From an uncultured Corynebacterium sp. (lineage in GTDB: Bacteria > Actinomycetota > Actinomycetes > Mycobacteriales > Mycobacteriaceae), in NCBI RefSeq assembly GCF_946222305.1, contig NZ_CAMIHZ010000003.1:1-64000 (forward strand): DNA of 64,000 nt, read 5' to 3'. The number at the start of each line of letters is the position of its first letter. Within the stretch, counting starts at the first letter, position 1. This document shows, one piece after another, positions 1 through 8,141 of the stretch. A program made the position numbers and the translations under genes. Below the pieces are notes generated by a model, which was not told where the DNA came from, did no database searches, and was given only the letters and a program-made list of their open reading frames with translations.

Positions 1-134
1 AATCACCCCTCCCCCTCACCCCGCCCTTAAATATGTGCCTAAGTATCACTACCAGCTGTTTTATTGGCTATGAATTCGTGAGAAATCCTTCCCACGCGAA
101 AAGAACACAAGGTTATCCTTGCCCCGCTGGCAGG

Positions 135-140
135 TAGGCT
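135..140 (+). promoter_or_regulatory. -10 hexamer TAGGCT of ligA (leaderless)
   Basis: TAGGCT ends 8 bases before the GTG at 149, so transcription would begin at or next to the start codon. The same spacing recurs at 17 other genes here and argues for GTG 149 rather than the TTG at 119. Confidence 0.6.
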
Positions 141-148
141 TGCTAACC

Positions 149-2197
149 GTGAGTACCTCCGAAAACCGCTGGCAAGAATTGGCCGATGAAGTTCGCTTGC
201 ACCGCGAGCGCTACTACTACGGCGATCCCACTATCTCCGACGCCGAGTTCGACGCGTTGCTCGCCGAGCTTAGGGCCCTGGAGGATGAGCATCCCGAGCT
301 CGTGACGGGTCCCAGCCCACTTACGGAAGTTGCCCCTGCCCCACCCACATCGAGCCCATTTCGCAACGTCGATCACCGCGAGCGCATGCTCAGCCTCGAT
401 AACGTCTTCGATGGCGCTCAATTAGAAGCGTGGCTCGATCGAACACCTGCGGAAACGTATCTCACCGAGCTGAAAATCGACGGTGCTTCCATCAATCTGC
501 TGTATGTCAATGGGGAGCTCGAACTGGCACTTACTCGCGGTGATGGCACGACAGGCGAAGACATCACTCACAATGCCAAAACACTCGACGATATCCCCCA
601 GAGCTTGAAGGGGACCAAGGAATTCCCAGTCCCGGATCTGGTGGAAGTCCGTGGCGAAGTGTTCATCACCGTGGAGGACTTCGCCACGATGAATGCTCAA
701 CGGCAAGCCGAAGGGCTGAAGATGTTCGCTAACCCTCGAAACGCGGCCGCGGGCGCTATGCGTCAAAAAAATGCCGAAGATACAGCCAAGCGCCCGCTCC
801 GACTTATTTGCCACGGCATCGGGGCGCGGGAGGGTTTCGCCCCGCAATCCCAGCACAAGGCCTACCAGGCAATCGCGGCGTGGGGCTTGCCTGTGAGCCC
901 CTACACCAAGCAGGTGCACTCTGCGAAGGAGGTCGTGGAGCAGGTCACCTATTGGGGAGAACACCGTCACGATGCCGCGCATGAAATGGATGGCGTGGTC
1001 ATCAAGGTTGATTCACTGTCCGAGCAACTGGAACTTGGCACGACCAGCCGCGCGCCTCGGTGGGCGATCGCGTATAAGTACCCTCCGGAAGAGGCCATCA
1101 CCACGCTGCGCAATATTCGCATCGGCATTGGTCGCACGGGCCGCGCAACTCCCTACGCTGTGATGGAACCCAAGTACGTTGCCGGTTCCACCGTCACCAT
1201 GGCAACTTTGCACAACCCCACGGAGGCACACCGCAAGGGCATCATGCTCGGTGATCAAATTATGATCCGGAAAGCCGGCGAAGTAATTCCGGAAGTGCTC
1301 GGACCGGTAGAGGACGAACGCACCGGTGAGGAACGGCCATTCATCTATTCCAGCGTCTGCCCCGAGTGCGGCACGGCTTTGGCTCCTTCTAAGGAGGGCG
1401 ACGCCGATTGGCGCTGCCCTAATACCCGCTCTTGTCCGGGTCAGCTGCACACGCGCCTCACATATTTGGCCGGCCGCGGCGCATTCGATATCGATGCTCT
1501 TGGTGAACGCGCTGCCTACGATTTGATCAATTCGGGTGTCCTCTCTGACGAATCGGGTCTTTTCGACCTCGAGAAAGAGGATCTCGTACGCACCGGGGCT
1601 TATTCAACCAAGTCCGGTGGGCTCAACAAAGCTGGCGAGACTTTGCTGGAAAAGCTCGAAGATGCAAAGTCTGTGGACTTATGGCGCGTCATCGTGGCCC
1701 TGTCGATCCGGCATGCCGGACCGACTGCCGCGAAGGCTCTTGCAGCACACTACCGTTCCATCCCGGCAATTCGGGAGGCCAACGTCTCCGAGATGTCGAC
1801 GATCGAGGGAGTCGGTGAAATCATTGCACAATCGGTGGCGGAATGGTTCACCGTCGACTGGCACCGCAATATCGTCGATTCGTGGGCAACCGCGGGGGTG
1901 CGAATGGAAGAGGACACTCCGAAGCAATCCGAGGAGGACCTGGCCAAAGCATCGCTGTTGGAAGGATTAACCATCGTAGTGACGGGTACTTTGGAAAACT
2001 TCGATCGAGACGGCGCCAAGGAAGCCATCGAATCTCGAGGCGCGAAGGCCTCGGGCAGCGTTTCCAAGAAGACTAGCTACCTCGTTGCGGGAGAAAAGGC
2101 CGGTTCGAAGCTAACGAAGGCCGAGGATTTGGGCATTCCTGTTCTTAACGAAGAACAGTTCCTTGAGCTGCTCGACAGGGGCTCCACCAGCTCATAG
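149..2197 (+). CDS. ligA: NAD-dependent DNA ligase LigA
   Basis: Seals nicks in duplex DNA using NAD+ during replication and repair. The 682-residue product has the full bacterial LigA layout: an N-terminal Ia domain binding NMN (tyrosine-rich YYYGDPTISDAEFD), the adenylation domain with the catalytic lysine in LKIDGA near residue 109, an OB fold, a four-cysteine zinc finger (CPECG...CPNTRSCPG, about 404-430), helix-hairpin-helix repeats and a C-terminal BRCT domain (about 600-682, VVTGTLENFDRDGAKEAIE). I chose GTG 149 because a TANNNT box sits 8 bases upstream; TTG 119 would add ten residues that do not look like ligase. It converges on the genes to its right, whereas I recall ligA being co-directional with the mnmA block in relatives. 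Confidence 0.97.
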   Translation: MSTSENRWQELADEVRLHRERYYYGDPTISDAEFDALLAELRALEDEHPELVTGPSPLTEVAPAPPTSSPFRNVDHRERMLSLDNVFDGAQLEAWLDRTPAETYLTELKIDGASINLLYVNGELELALTRGDGTTGEDITHNAKTLDDIPQSLKGTKEFPVPDLVEVRGEVFITVEDFATMNAQRQAEGLKMFANPRNAAAGAMRQKNAEDTAKRPLRLICHGIGAREGFAPQSQHKAYQAIAAWGLPVSPYTKQVHSAKEVVEQVTYWGEHRHDAAHEMDGVVIKVDSLSEQLELGTTSRAPRWAIAYKYPPEEAITTLRNIRIGIGRTGRATPYAVMEPKYVAGSTVTMATLHNPTEAHRKGIMLGDQIMIRKAGEVIPEVLGPVEDERTGEERPFIYSSVCPECGTALAPSKEGDADWRCPNTRSCPGQLHTRLTYLAGRGAFDIDALGERAAYDLINSGVLSDESGLFDLEKEDLVRTGAYSTKSGGLNKAGETLLEKLEDAKSVDLWRVIVALSIRHAGPTAAKALAAHYRSIPAIREANVSEMSTIEGVGEIIAQSVAEWFTVDWHRNIVDSWATAGVRMEEDTPKQSEEDLAKASLLEGLTIVVTGTLENFDRDGAKEAIESRGAKASGSVSKKTSYLVAGEKAGSKLTKAEDLGIPVLNEEQFLELLDRGSTSS

Positions 2198-2285
2198 GCC
2201 CCCTCAGTTCGGGATCCACCAATTCAGGAGCCCACGTGTTCATGGGGCCACCTACACAGGTAAGTCCCGCCCCCCACGCACAAGC

Positions 2286-2321
2286 AAAAAGGCTTGACCC
2301 CATTGTGGGGCCACGCCTTTT
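2286..2321. terminator. Bidirectional terminator between ligA and the small-protein gene
   Basis: A-rich flank, AAAGGC and TGACCCCA paired with TGGGGCCA and GCCTTTT around a short TTG loop. The A-run and T-run on the two sides suit termination in both directions for these convergent genes. Confidence 0.75.
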
Positions 2322-2384
2322 CCATCACTTCAGTCCAAGGACTGAAGACTGATGAACGCCGATTGGTTTCGGCCGTTCAACTAC

Positions 2385-2588
2385 TTACTTAGCTGCTTCC
2401 TTGGAGTCAGACAGGGAGCCTGCTGCGTCACCGAGGGAGCCGGCCGCGTCAGCGCCGTCGGACAGCTGGGAGGAGCCAGCGTCGGACAGTGCGACACCGA
2501 AGCCCTGGCCGTCGATCAGGTTGCCGATAACGTCCTTCAGGAACTTCAGGAAGTCAAAGTTGTCGAAAAGCTGCTCTGCGGAACCCAT
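2385..2588 (-). CDS. Small amphipathic alpha-helical protein, possible PorA/PorH-type cell-wall channel
   Basis: A 67-residue protein. The ATG at 2588 is preceded by a good ribosome binding site (AAAGGTGA, about 6 bases away); a longer reading frame from 2645 has no such site. The first 35 residues (FDNFDFLKFLKDVIGNLIDG) are aromatic, amphipathic and helix-prone, and the tail is rich in Gly, Ala, Ser and Asp. No signal peptide is visible. The size, lack of a signal sequence and FxNFxFL-type helix recall corynebacterial PorA/PorH peptides, which form pores in the mycolate outer layer. That is an analogy from composition only; I do not recognise a specific orthologue. A phenol-soluble-modulin-like or regulatory peptide is also possible. 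It has its own AT-rich upstream region (2589-2768). Confidence 0.5.
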   Translation of the reverse strand: MGSAEQLFDNFDFLKFLKDVIGNLIDGQGFGVALSDAGSSQLSDGADAAGSLGDAAGSLSDSKEAAK

Positions 2589-2768
2589 AGTTTCACCTTT
2601 CAGGTAGGAAATGATGTACTCGTTACAAAAAGCTTTGTTGAACAATCTTGACGTTGTTCACGGACGACACTAAGTGTTCTCCACTACCCTCGCAATGATT
2701 TTTCTCAAAATCACCCCTACTTTGGGGGTTAAAACATCTTTAAAAATAACCTATTAAAAACCGCTTTA

Positions 2769-3764
2769 CTAACCCCTGAACAGAGAAGATGCCGCCACAC
2801 GCGCAGCTGCAGCCACCTCGGAAGCCTGAGCTTTAGTTCGCACCCCTTCAGGCACCACGACATCCACCGATTCGGCCAACATCTCCTCGGGAAAAGACCA
2901 TTGCCGCCATTGGTTCAACAGCTTGACAGCAGCCTGTTCACCACCCCGAATTCCGCGTAGCTCACCTAGTTCATCCAAGCTCCACCCAATACGCTGGCCC
3001 GCTCCAATCATCTGGCCGATCATATCTTTAGTCGATGTTTCGTGCAGTTGCTTCGGTTCGACCACTACCGATTCCCACTCCGACGCCTCCACGGCCTCCC
3101 CAATCGCAGCATCAATGGGCCCATGAATATCCAGTACAAGGGGCCGTTTAACTTGAGTCGCAAACCTTTCCCATACCCCTGCAATAATGAGGCGATCCAC
3201 AGGATCGAAAGCATCAAAATCCGTTGCTCCTGCTAAGCCATTCACAACCTCGGCAACGCGGGGCTCGTGCACTGCAACGATCACTTCGGCCCCACCATCG
3301 GGTGTTGCCATGGCCTTAGACCACCACTCAGCGACCTCGGCCACGGCTTCCCCTAGCGTCAGCGCGCAATCGCGAAAAGCGGGGCGATCGCGCAGCAAAG
3401 CATGCCCGCGATACTCCACATTCGCACCGAAGCTCCACGGCCCTTCTATGTGCAGGATCACTCGCCGCACGCGCCCCACCACTAGTTCCTCTGCAAGGTC
3501 GTTAATCTCTCGCCAAGCGCCATCCACACGCCGCGATTCCAAACTGGGATGTGCCGTTAGCTCCCAACCCCGAGCATTTGAACGGAAAGGAATCTGCGCC
3601 AGCGAAGCAGTGGAGGCTGTGAGATCTTCCATGCGAACAACACTCAACGCTGGGTCGCACCCAATGTCTTCGTCCACATCTACAGTGCGCCGCAGGGCAG
3701 CTTTCCACCTTTCCCGGTAGTCGAGACCGGGAATGACAGTGTTCTCCCACCAACCAAGCCGCAT
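2769..3764 (-). CDS. UROD/MetE-like superfamily protein (conserved in the mnmA-ligA cluster)
   Basis: 331 residues from ATG 3764, which has a GAGGGAA binding site and lies 14 bases after the mnmA stop; the in-frame start at 3794 would overlap mnmA. The fold signature is that of the vitamin-B12-independent methionine synthase/uroporphyrinogen decarboxylase barrel (LHIEGPWSFG, VIVAVHEPR, LVLDIHGP). M. tuberculosis keeps a similar protein (Rv3015c) next to ligA. The HxC...E...C zinc ligands of true MetE are not visible and only two cysteines occur, so methionine synthesis is unlikely. Substrate unknown. Probably cotranscribed with mnmA. Confidence 0.75.
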   Translation of the reverse strand: MRLGWWENTVIPGLDYRERWKAALRRTVDVDEDIGCDPALSVVRMEDLTASTASLAQIPFRSNARGWELTAHPSLESRRVDGAWREINDLAEELVVGRVRRVILHIEGPWSFGANVEYRGHALLRDRPAFRDCALTLGEAVAEVAEWWSKAMATPDGGAEVIVAVHEPRVAEVVNGLAGATDFDAFDPVDRLIIAGVWERFATQVKRPLVLDIHGPIDAAIGEAVEASEWESVVVEPKQLHETSTKDMIGQMIGAGQRIGWSLDELGELRGIRGGEQAAVKLLNQWRQWSFPEEMLAESVDVVVPEGVRTKAQASEVAAAARVAASSLFRG

Positions 3765-3778
3765 GTAGTTCCCTCGAA

Positions 3779-4921
3779 TTAGTTTCGATCCCACGGGGAG
3801 GTGGCGCGAATCGTGCCGGAACCCAACAAGATGTCCCCAGCCTCATCCGGTTGGTACACCACTGCAGCCTGGCCACGAGCCACACCCTCAAGTGGCTCGA
3901 TCAGCTCAAGCTCCAATCGCCAGGGCGCCTCGTCCTCCTCTTTGTGTCGACCTGCCGGAGTAACCGGTTCCGGATCGTCCACCAGCCGCGCGACGGCCGG
4001 CACTACCCCACCGTGTGCACGCACCTGCACTTCACAGTTGAACTCCCGTCCGTGAACCTCAGGGTTCAAGCGTTTGAGTCGATCAGCCACGATGCCACCA
4101 ATGCGAAGGTCCCGGCGGTGGCCGACGGTCACGGTGCCCGTGGCGGCGTCGATATCCGTAACATACCGAGGCTTGCCATCCAAGCCCTCGCGTGGCAACC
4201 CTAACCCCTTACGCTGGCCGATAGTGAAGCCGTACACACCTTCATGGTCGGCGAGCTTGTCCCCATCGGTGGATTGCACCATGCCGGGGCGCAGTCCGAT
4301 CTTGTTACCGAGGAAAGCCTGGGTGCGGCCGTCGGGGATGAAACAGATGTCGTGTGAATCCGGTTTTGAAGCCACACCGAACCCATTGTCCGCTGCCTCT
4401 TCGCGAATATCGGGCTTGATCGTGTCGCCAACGGGGAACATACAGTGCGCCAACTGCTCATCCGTCAGCACACCGAGGACGTAAGACTGGTCCTTGTTGG
4501 CATCGATGCCGCGCCGCAAAACGCCATCGTGCAAGCGGGCGTAGTGCCCAGTAGCCACCGCGTCAAAGCCCAAGGCGATGGAACGGTCCAACAGTGCCTC
4601 GAATTTAATTTTTTCATTGCAGCGCAGGCAGGGGTTCGGCGTTTCACCGATGGAATAGGAATCAACAAAGTTGTCGATCACATCCGCCTTGAAGCGATCG
4701 GAAAAGTCCCACACATAAAAAGGAATGCCCAGCTTGTCGGCGACTCGACGAGCATCGGCGGAATCCTCCAGAGAGCAGCAACCGCGCGATCCAGCGCGGA
4801 CAGCCTCCGGCGATTGGGATAACGCAAGATGCACACCCACCACCTCGTGTCCTGCCTCCAGTGCACGTGAGGCTGCGACTGCTGAATCCACTCCACCACT
4901 CATAGCTGCTACAACTCGCAT
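3779..4921 (-). CDS. mnmA: tRNA-specific 2-thiouridylase MnmA
   Basis: Adenylates and thiolates U34 of Lys, Glu and Gln tRNAs using sulfur relayed from a cysteine desulfurase. The 380-residue protein has the PP-loop SGGVDS at residues 8-13, the catalytic cysteine in NPCLRCN (about 98-101), the second catalytic cysteine in HDICFIPDG (about 193), and C-terminal beta-barrel domains. The start ATG 4921 is supported by a TAACCT box 7 bases upstream. iscS lies two genes upstream, matching the pathway. The C-terminal domain carries a polar insertion (GRHKEEDEAPW). Confidence 0.96.
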   Translation of the reverse strand: MRVVAAMSGGVDSAVAASRALEAGHEVVGVHLALSQSPEAVRAGSRGCCSLEDSADARRVADKLGIPFYVWDFSDRFKADVIDNFVDSYSIGETPNPCLRCNEKIKFEALLDRSIALGFDAVATGHYARLHDGVLRRGIDANKDQSYVLGVLTDEQLAHCMFPVGDTIKPDIREEAADNGFGVASKPDSHDICFIPDGRTQAFLGNKIGLRPGMVQSTDGDKLADHEGVYGFTIGQRKGLGLPREGLDGKPRYVTDIDAATGTVTVGHRRDLRIGGIVADRLKRLNPEVHGREFNCEVQVRAHGGVVPAVARLVDDPEPVTPAGRHKEEDEAPWRLELELIEPLEGVARGQAAVVYQPDEAGDILLGSGTIRATSPWDRN

Positions 4922-4928
4922 AGTGGGC

Positions 4929-4934
4929 AGGTTA
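4929..4934 (-). promoter_or_regulatory. -10 hexamer TAACCT of mnmA (leaderless)
   Basis: TAACCT on the minus strand ends 7 bases before ATG 4921. mnmA can therefore be transcribed separately from the DCC gene 59 bases upstream. Confidence 0.5.
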
Positions 4935-4980
4935 CTCGGCGATCAAGGGTGCCACCAAGACGGGCGCTCTATGACTCGTT

Positions 4981-5517
4981 TCATTGTGGTAGCGCGCAGG
5001 CTCGCTCTCCCACCAATGGCCCCAATTTGTGGCGATTAACGGCCACCAGACGATAAACCAGCGCCGCTGCGAAGGACACGCCCTGCAGTTCGATGACCCG
5101 CCCCGACCATTTAATGAACCTGTTGCCGCCGTTTTCACGCAGTGCGCGGGCGATGGCGCGGTGGCCGCCAAACACGTCGAAGGCTCCGGATTCGCCGGAT
5201 TCACGGGTTTCGCCCAATCCGCCGGATTCACCGCGACCAGCAGCACCCTCCCTGCGATCCTTTCCTTCGCCCGATTGCTCCAGGGTGGCTGGGCTCCAGT
5301 ACACCGCCTCTTTGGCGATGTGCTGTTGTACTGCACGGTCAATTTCCGGCGGCACACTCGTTTGGACTCGTCCCACCCACGCCGGACGGATCTCTAGGGT
5401 CTGGCCCGTCAACTCGCGCAGCCTGTGCGCTGACCACTGGCAAAATCCGCAGTCGCCGTCATAGAAAAATACTCTCCGCGCCTGGGCAGGCTCGGGGTTA
5501 GAGTGTCGCTCTCTCAT
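4981..5517 (-). CDS. DCC-family thiol-disulfide oxidoreductase (DUF393)
   Basis: 178 residues. The family motif YDGDCGFC lies at about residues 19-26, with a CxxC-like pair of cysteines in a thioredoxin-like fold. Residues about 80-112 are an extra low-complexity stretch rich in Gly, Glu and Ser (GESGGLGETRESGESG), encoded by repeated GCCGGATTC blocks at about 5188-5232; it separates the DCC motif from the conserved C-terminal part and looks like slippage expansion. Start ATG 5517 has a TAAGGT box 7 bases upstream. Position between iscS and mnmA suggests, but does not show, a role in sulfur or thiol chemistry. Confidence 0.85.
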   Translation of the reverse strand: MRERHSNPEPAQARRVFFYDGDCGFCQWSAHRLRELTGQTLEIRPAWVGRVQTSVPPEIDRAVQQHIAKEAVYWSPATLEQSGEGKDRREGAAGRGESGGLGETRESGESGAFDVFGGHRAIARALRENGGNRFIKWSGRVIELQGVSFAAALVYRLVAVNRHKLGPLVGERACALPQ

Positions 5518-5524
5518 CTACCCA

Positions 5525-5530
5525 ACCTTA
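5525..5530 (-). promoter_or_regulatory. -10 hexamer TAAGGT of the DCC gene (leaderless)
   Basis: TAAGGT on the minus strand ends 7 bases before ATG 5517; it begins just before the iscS stop region at 5528, so it overlaps the last codons of iscS. Confidence 0.5.
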
Positions 5531-6706
5531 GAACGCCATTCCCGCAGACCGTGCCTGCTCTAGGATCTCCGGCAGTCGCTGCGCTAAATCATCGACCGCA
5601 TCCAAATCCGCCTGCGGCCCCACTGTCAGTCGCAGCGCCCCACGGGCTACCGAAACATCCACCCCCATGGCCGTCAACACCGTCGACGCCCGATTAACCC
5701 CCGCACTACACGCCGATCCCGTCGAAGCATCCACCCCGGCCGCATCCAGCAGCATGATCATGCTATCGCCTTCCGCCCCCGGTACGCTGAAGTGGAGATG
5801 CCCGGCCAGCGCCGGCTCATTGGTCCATATTCGCACGCCGTCCACTTTTTCTACCGCTGCTCGTAGCCGGTTGCGGCGCGTAGCTGCCTCCTGGTTTTCT
5901 TCCTCCATTTTTTGTACCGACGCCGCCAACGCCGCAGCCGCCCCCACAGCCCCTTGCACGTTCACGGTCCCCGACCGCAGTTTCCTTTCCTGGCCGCCGC
6001 CCCGAACAGGGCTCAAGATATCCGCATCGCGGCGAGCGAGCAGAATGCCCAAGGATTTTGGTCCGCCAAATTTATGGGCGCTGGCCGCCAACGTGGTCGC
6101 TCCAAGCTCGTGGAAGTTGACCGGTATGTGACCCACTGCCTGCACCGCATCGGTGTGGAAGGGGACATTGCGCTCGTGTGCAAACTGGGCAAGATCCGCT
6201 ACTGGCTGAATGTTGCCCGTCTCGTTATTGGCCCACATGCTCGTAATGACGGCAACGTTGTCCCCCGTTCCCAGCAGTTGTTTTAGTTCCCCGGGATCAG
6301 CCACCACGCGCCCTGCAGCATCTACAGGTAGGTCCGCTCGCTCAAAACCAAGGTCGATGGGGCCGTTAGTGAGCCAATCCACTGATTCGGCCACGGCGGG
6401 ATGTTCGATACCTGCGCTGGCCACGACGTGCGCGCCTCGGTGCGCGGAAGAACCAAACGCTAGGCCCTGAATGGCAATATTGTCGGCCTCCGTCCCAGAA
6501 CCGGTAAAGATGACCTCCGCGGCGTCGGCCCCCAAAAGATCGGCGATCTGCTCGCGAGCGTCTTCCAACACACGCCGAGCCGCACGGCCCGAGGAATACT
6601 GCCCAGCGGGATTCAGCTCTTGGGCTGCCTCTTGCATCGCGGCCTGCGCTTCGGGGCGCAGCTGCTGTGTGGCGGCATTGTCTAGGTATAGGCGGGTGGA
6701 GTTCAC
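5528..6706 (-). CDS. iscS: Cysteine desulfurase (IscS/NifS family)
   Basis: PLP enzyme that takes sulfur from cysteine, giving alanine and an enzyme persulfide. I place the start at GTG 6706 (392 residues, beginning NSTRLYLDNAATQQL), where the family normally begins and where TAGGCT lies 7 bases upstream; the frame stays open to 6748. The PLP lysine is in SAHKFGGPKS (about residue 210) and the persulfide cysteine in STGSACSAGVN (about 333). The nearby mnmA is the likely sulfur client for tRNA thiolation; iron-sulfur assembly cannot be excluded. Confidence 0.94.
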   Translation of the reverse strand: MNSTRLYLDNAATQQLRPEAQAAMQEAAQELNPAGQYSSGRAARRVLEDAREQIADLLGADAAEVIFTGSGTEADNIAIQGLAFGSSAHRGAHVVASAGIEHPAVAESVDWLTNGPIDLGFERADLPVDAAGRVVADPGELKQLLGTGDNVAVITSMWANNETGNIQPVADLAQFAHERNVPFHTDAVQAVGHIPVNFHELGATTLAASAHKFGGPKSLGILLARRDADILSPVRGGGQERKLRSGTVNVQGAVGAAAALAASVQKMEEENQEAATRRNRLRAAVEKVDGVRIWTNEPALAGHLHFSVPGAEGDSMIMLLDAAGVDASTGSACSAGVNRASTVLTAMGVDVSVARGALRLTVGPQADLDAVDDLAQRLPEILEQARSAGMAF

Positions 6707-6713
6707 GGTTGCC

Positions 6714-6719
6714 AGCCTA
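6714..6719 (-). promoter_or_regulatory. -10 hexamer TAGGCT of iscS (leaderless)
   Basis: TAGGCT on the minus strand ends 7 bases before GTG 6706. This is the main reason for preferring that start over ATG 6727 or the GTG at 6748. Confidence 0.55.
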
Positions 6720-6756
6720 GTCACCATGGAAAGCTCGTCGAAGACCACCCTGATTT

Positions 6757-6830
6757 TCTAACAAATCTAATCCCCTGCAGAAGATCTAACAAATCTAATC
6801 TGTTGTGAAATATCTACCACATCTAACAAA
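6757..6830. promoter_or_regulatory. Triple direct repeat TCTAACAAA, candidate operator
   Basis: The 16-mer TCTAACAAATCTAATC occurs exactly at 6757-6772 and again at 6785-6800; its first nine bases recur at 6822-6830, and a related TATCTACCA lies at 6811. The array fills the divergent spacer between iscS and the AAA ATPase. The third copy sits where the -35 element of the ATPase promoter should be, given the -10 at 6847. That placement is typical of a repressor or activator site. The binding protein is unknown. Confidence 0.55.
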
Positions 6831-6846
6831 CTTGGCAATTTTAACC

Positions 6847-6852
6847 TACACT
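6847..6852 (+). promoter_or_regulatory. -10 hexamer TACACT of the AAA ATPase gene (leaderless)
   Basis: TACACT ends 7 bases before ATG 6860. Confidence 0.55.
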
Positions 6853-6859
6853 CGACGGC

Positions 6860-7981
6860 ATGACCGCTCCCCGCAATCCCTTTCGCCCCAGCTTCGGTGC
6901 ATCCCCGTACTACCTAGCGGGTCGAGACGACTTACTTCGGCAGTTCAAACTGAGCCTCATGGAGGGGCCCGGCTCGCCGCACCGAGCGCTCCTTCTGAGC
7001 GGAGTACGCGGCGTGGGCAAGACTGTACTGCTTAATGAGCTTGAGGATACCTCAGCTCAGGCCGGGTGGATCACCATTCGCTGTTATCCACACAGCAACA
7101 TGATTCAAGAACTTATAGAAACCACGCTACCCAGGGCGATCACTGCCCTTAATCCTCCGCCGCAGCGCAAAGTTTCAGGTGGTTCCATCCCCGGGGTAGG
7201 CGGGATTCGAACGGATCGTAACCCCGATGCAGCAGCCCTGGAAACCGCACCCACCCTCATTACTCGATTGCGAGAGTTGACCGCATGCCTCAAAGGCACC
7301 GGCATCCTGCTTACTCTCGACGAACTGCAGGCAGCTAACGCAGACCAGCTGCATCTGCTGGCCACCGCGGTGCAGGACCTAATTCGCGATGATGAGGACA
7401 TTGCGCTTGCTTGCGCCGGTTTGCCACACGGCATTGAAGAATTATTACAACATGAAGGCACAACTTTCATGCGCCGGGCCACCCGCGTGGATCTGCATTC
7501 CGTATCCAATGAGGATGTCGCCGCGACGATCAGGAAGACAATCGAGGACGCCGGCAAGGCGATCACGGATGATGCGTTGGATGAAGCCACCGCCCTGTGC
7601 CAGGGTTACCCGTATCTCATCCAGGTAGTGGGTTCGCTGGCGTGGGCCTCGTCCAATCTGGACGGGGCAAAAGAGATCTCGGTACAGCATGTGACTGATA
7701 TTGCTAACGATGCAGTCTCACGCATGATGAACCAAGTACACCGACCGGGATTGACCAAAGTCCCCAGTGGCGAATTAGCATTTCTGCGAGCCATGGCCCA
7801 CTCTAATGCTTCCGAGGTTCCCACAGGCGAGATCGCCAAAGCCCTAGGGGTTCCGCCAAATGGCATTTCCACCCGTCGCCAGCGTCTCATCGACCGCGAT
7901 CTGATCGAACCAGCTGGCTTTGGGGCGGTACGTTTCACCCTCCCCTACCTCGGGGAATACCTGAGACAGATGGATAGCTAA
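6860..7981 (+). CDS. AAA ATPase with C-terminal winged-helix region (ORC/STAND-like)
   Basis: 373 residues. N-terminal FGASPYYLAGRDDLL is the entry motif of this family; Walker A is GVRGVGKT (about 50-57) and Walker B is GILLTLDELQ (about 150). After the ATPase core, a helical lid is followed by a C-terminal winged-helix-like part (TGEIAKALGVPPNGISTRRQRLIDRDLI, residues about 318-345). The whole resembles archaeal ORC/Cdc6-type or STAND ATPases that occur as single genes in actinobacteria. No partner gene adjoins it: iscS diverges and etfA converges. Repeats flank it on both sides. Function unknown; DNA-binding regulation or a defence role are guesses. Confidence 0.85.
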   Translation: MTAPRNPFRPSFGASPYYLAGRDDLLRQFKLSLMEGPGSPHRALLLSGVRGVGKTVLLNELEDTSAQAGWITIRCYPHSNMIQELIETTLPRAITALNPPPQRKVSGGSIPGVGGIRTDRNPDAAALETAPTLITRLRELTACLKGTGILLTLDELQAANADQLHLLATAVQDLIRDDEDIALACAGLPHGIEELLQHEGTTFMRRATRVDLHSVSNEDVAATIRKTIEDAGKAITDDALDEATALCQGYPYLIQVVGSLAWASSNLDGAKEISVQHVTDIANDAVSRMMNQVHRPGLTKVPSGELAFLRAMAHSNASEVPTGEIAKALGVPPNGISTRRQRLIDRDLIEPAGFGAVRFTLPYLGEYLRQMDS

Positions 7982-7993
7982 CCCTAGCAGAGG

Positions 7994-8049
7994 CAACATT
8001 CCGCTCACCGCTAAGAGCCAGCAATATTCCCCTCACCGCTAAGAGTCAA
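7994..8049. repeat. Two tandem copies of a 28-base repeat after the AAA ATPase
   Basis: Unit 7994-8021 and unit 8022-8049 share 28 positions with about four differences; the core CTCACCGCTAAGAG is identical in both. They lie 13 bases after the ATPase stop codon and directly before the terminator at 8052. They encode nothing obvious. Confidence 0.7.
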
Positions 8050-8051
8050 AA

Positions 8052-8089
8052 AATCCCAGCCCCGGCGAAAAGGCCGGACGGCTGGGATT
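8052..8089. terminator. Terminator between the AAA ATPase and etfA
   Basis: AATCCCAGC (8052-8060) pairs with GCTGGGATT (8081-8089), with an inner CCGGC/GCCGG stem, and an A-run precedes it (a T-run for the minus strand). It serves the convergent ATPase and etfA transcripts. Confidence 0.8.
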
Positions 8090-8141
8090 GAACTAACTCC
8101 CGAGGGGAGCTAACGGCGGTATCCCACCGATTCGAACCGAA

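Noticed and set aside
119..148. TTG 119 as the start of ligA
   Set aside because: The extra ten residues are not ligase-like, the binding site is weak, and the GTG at 149 has a well-placed -10 box.
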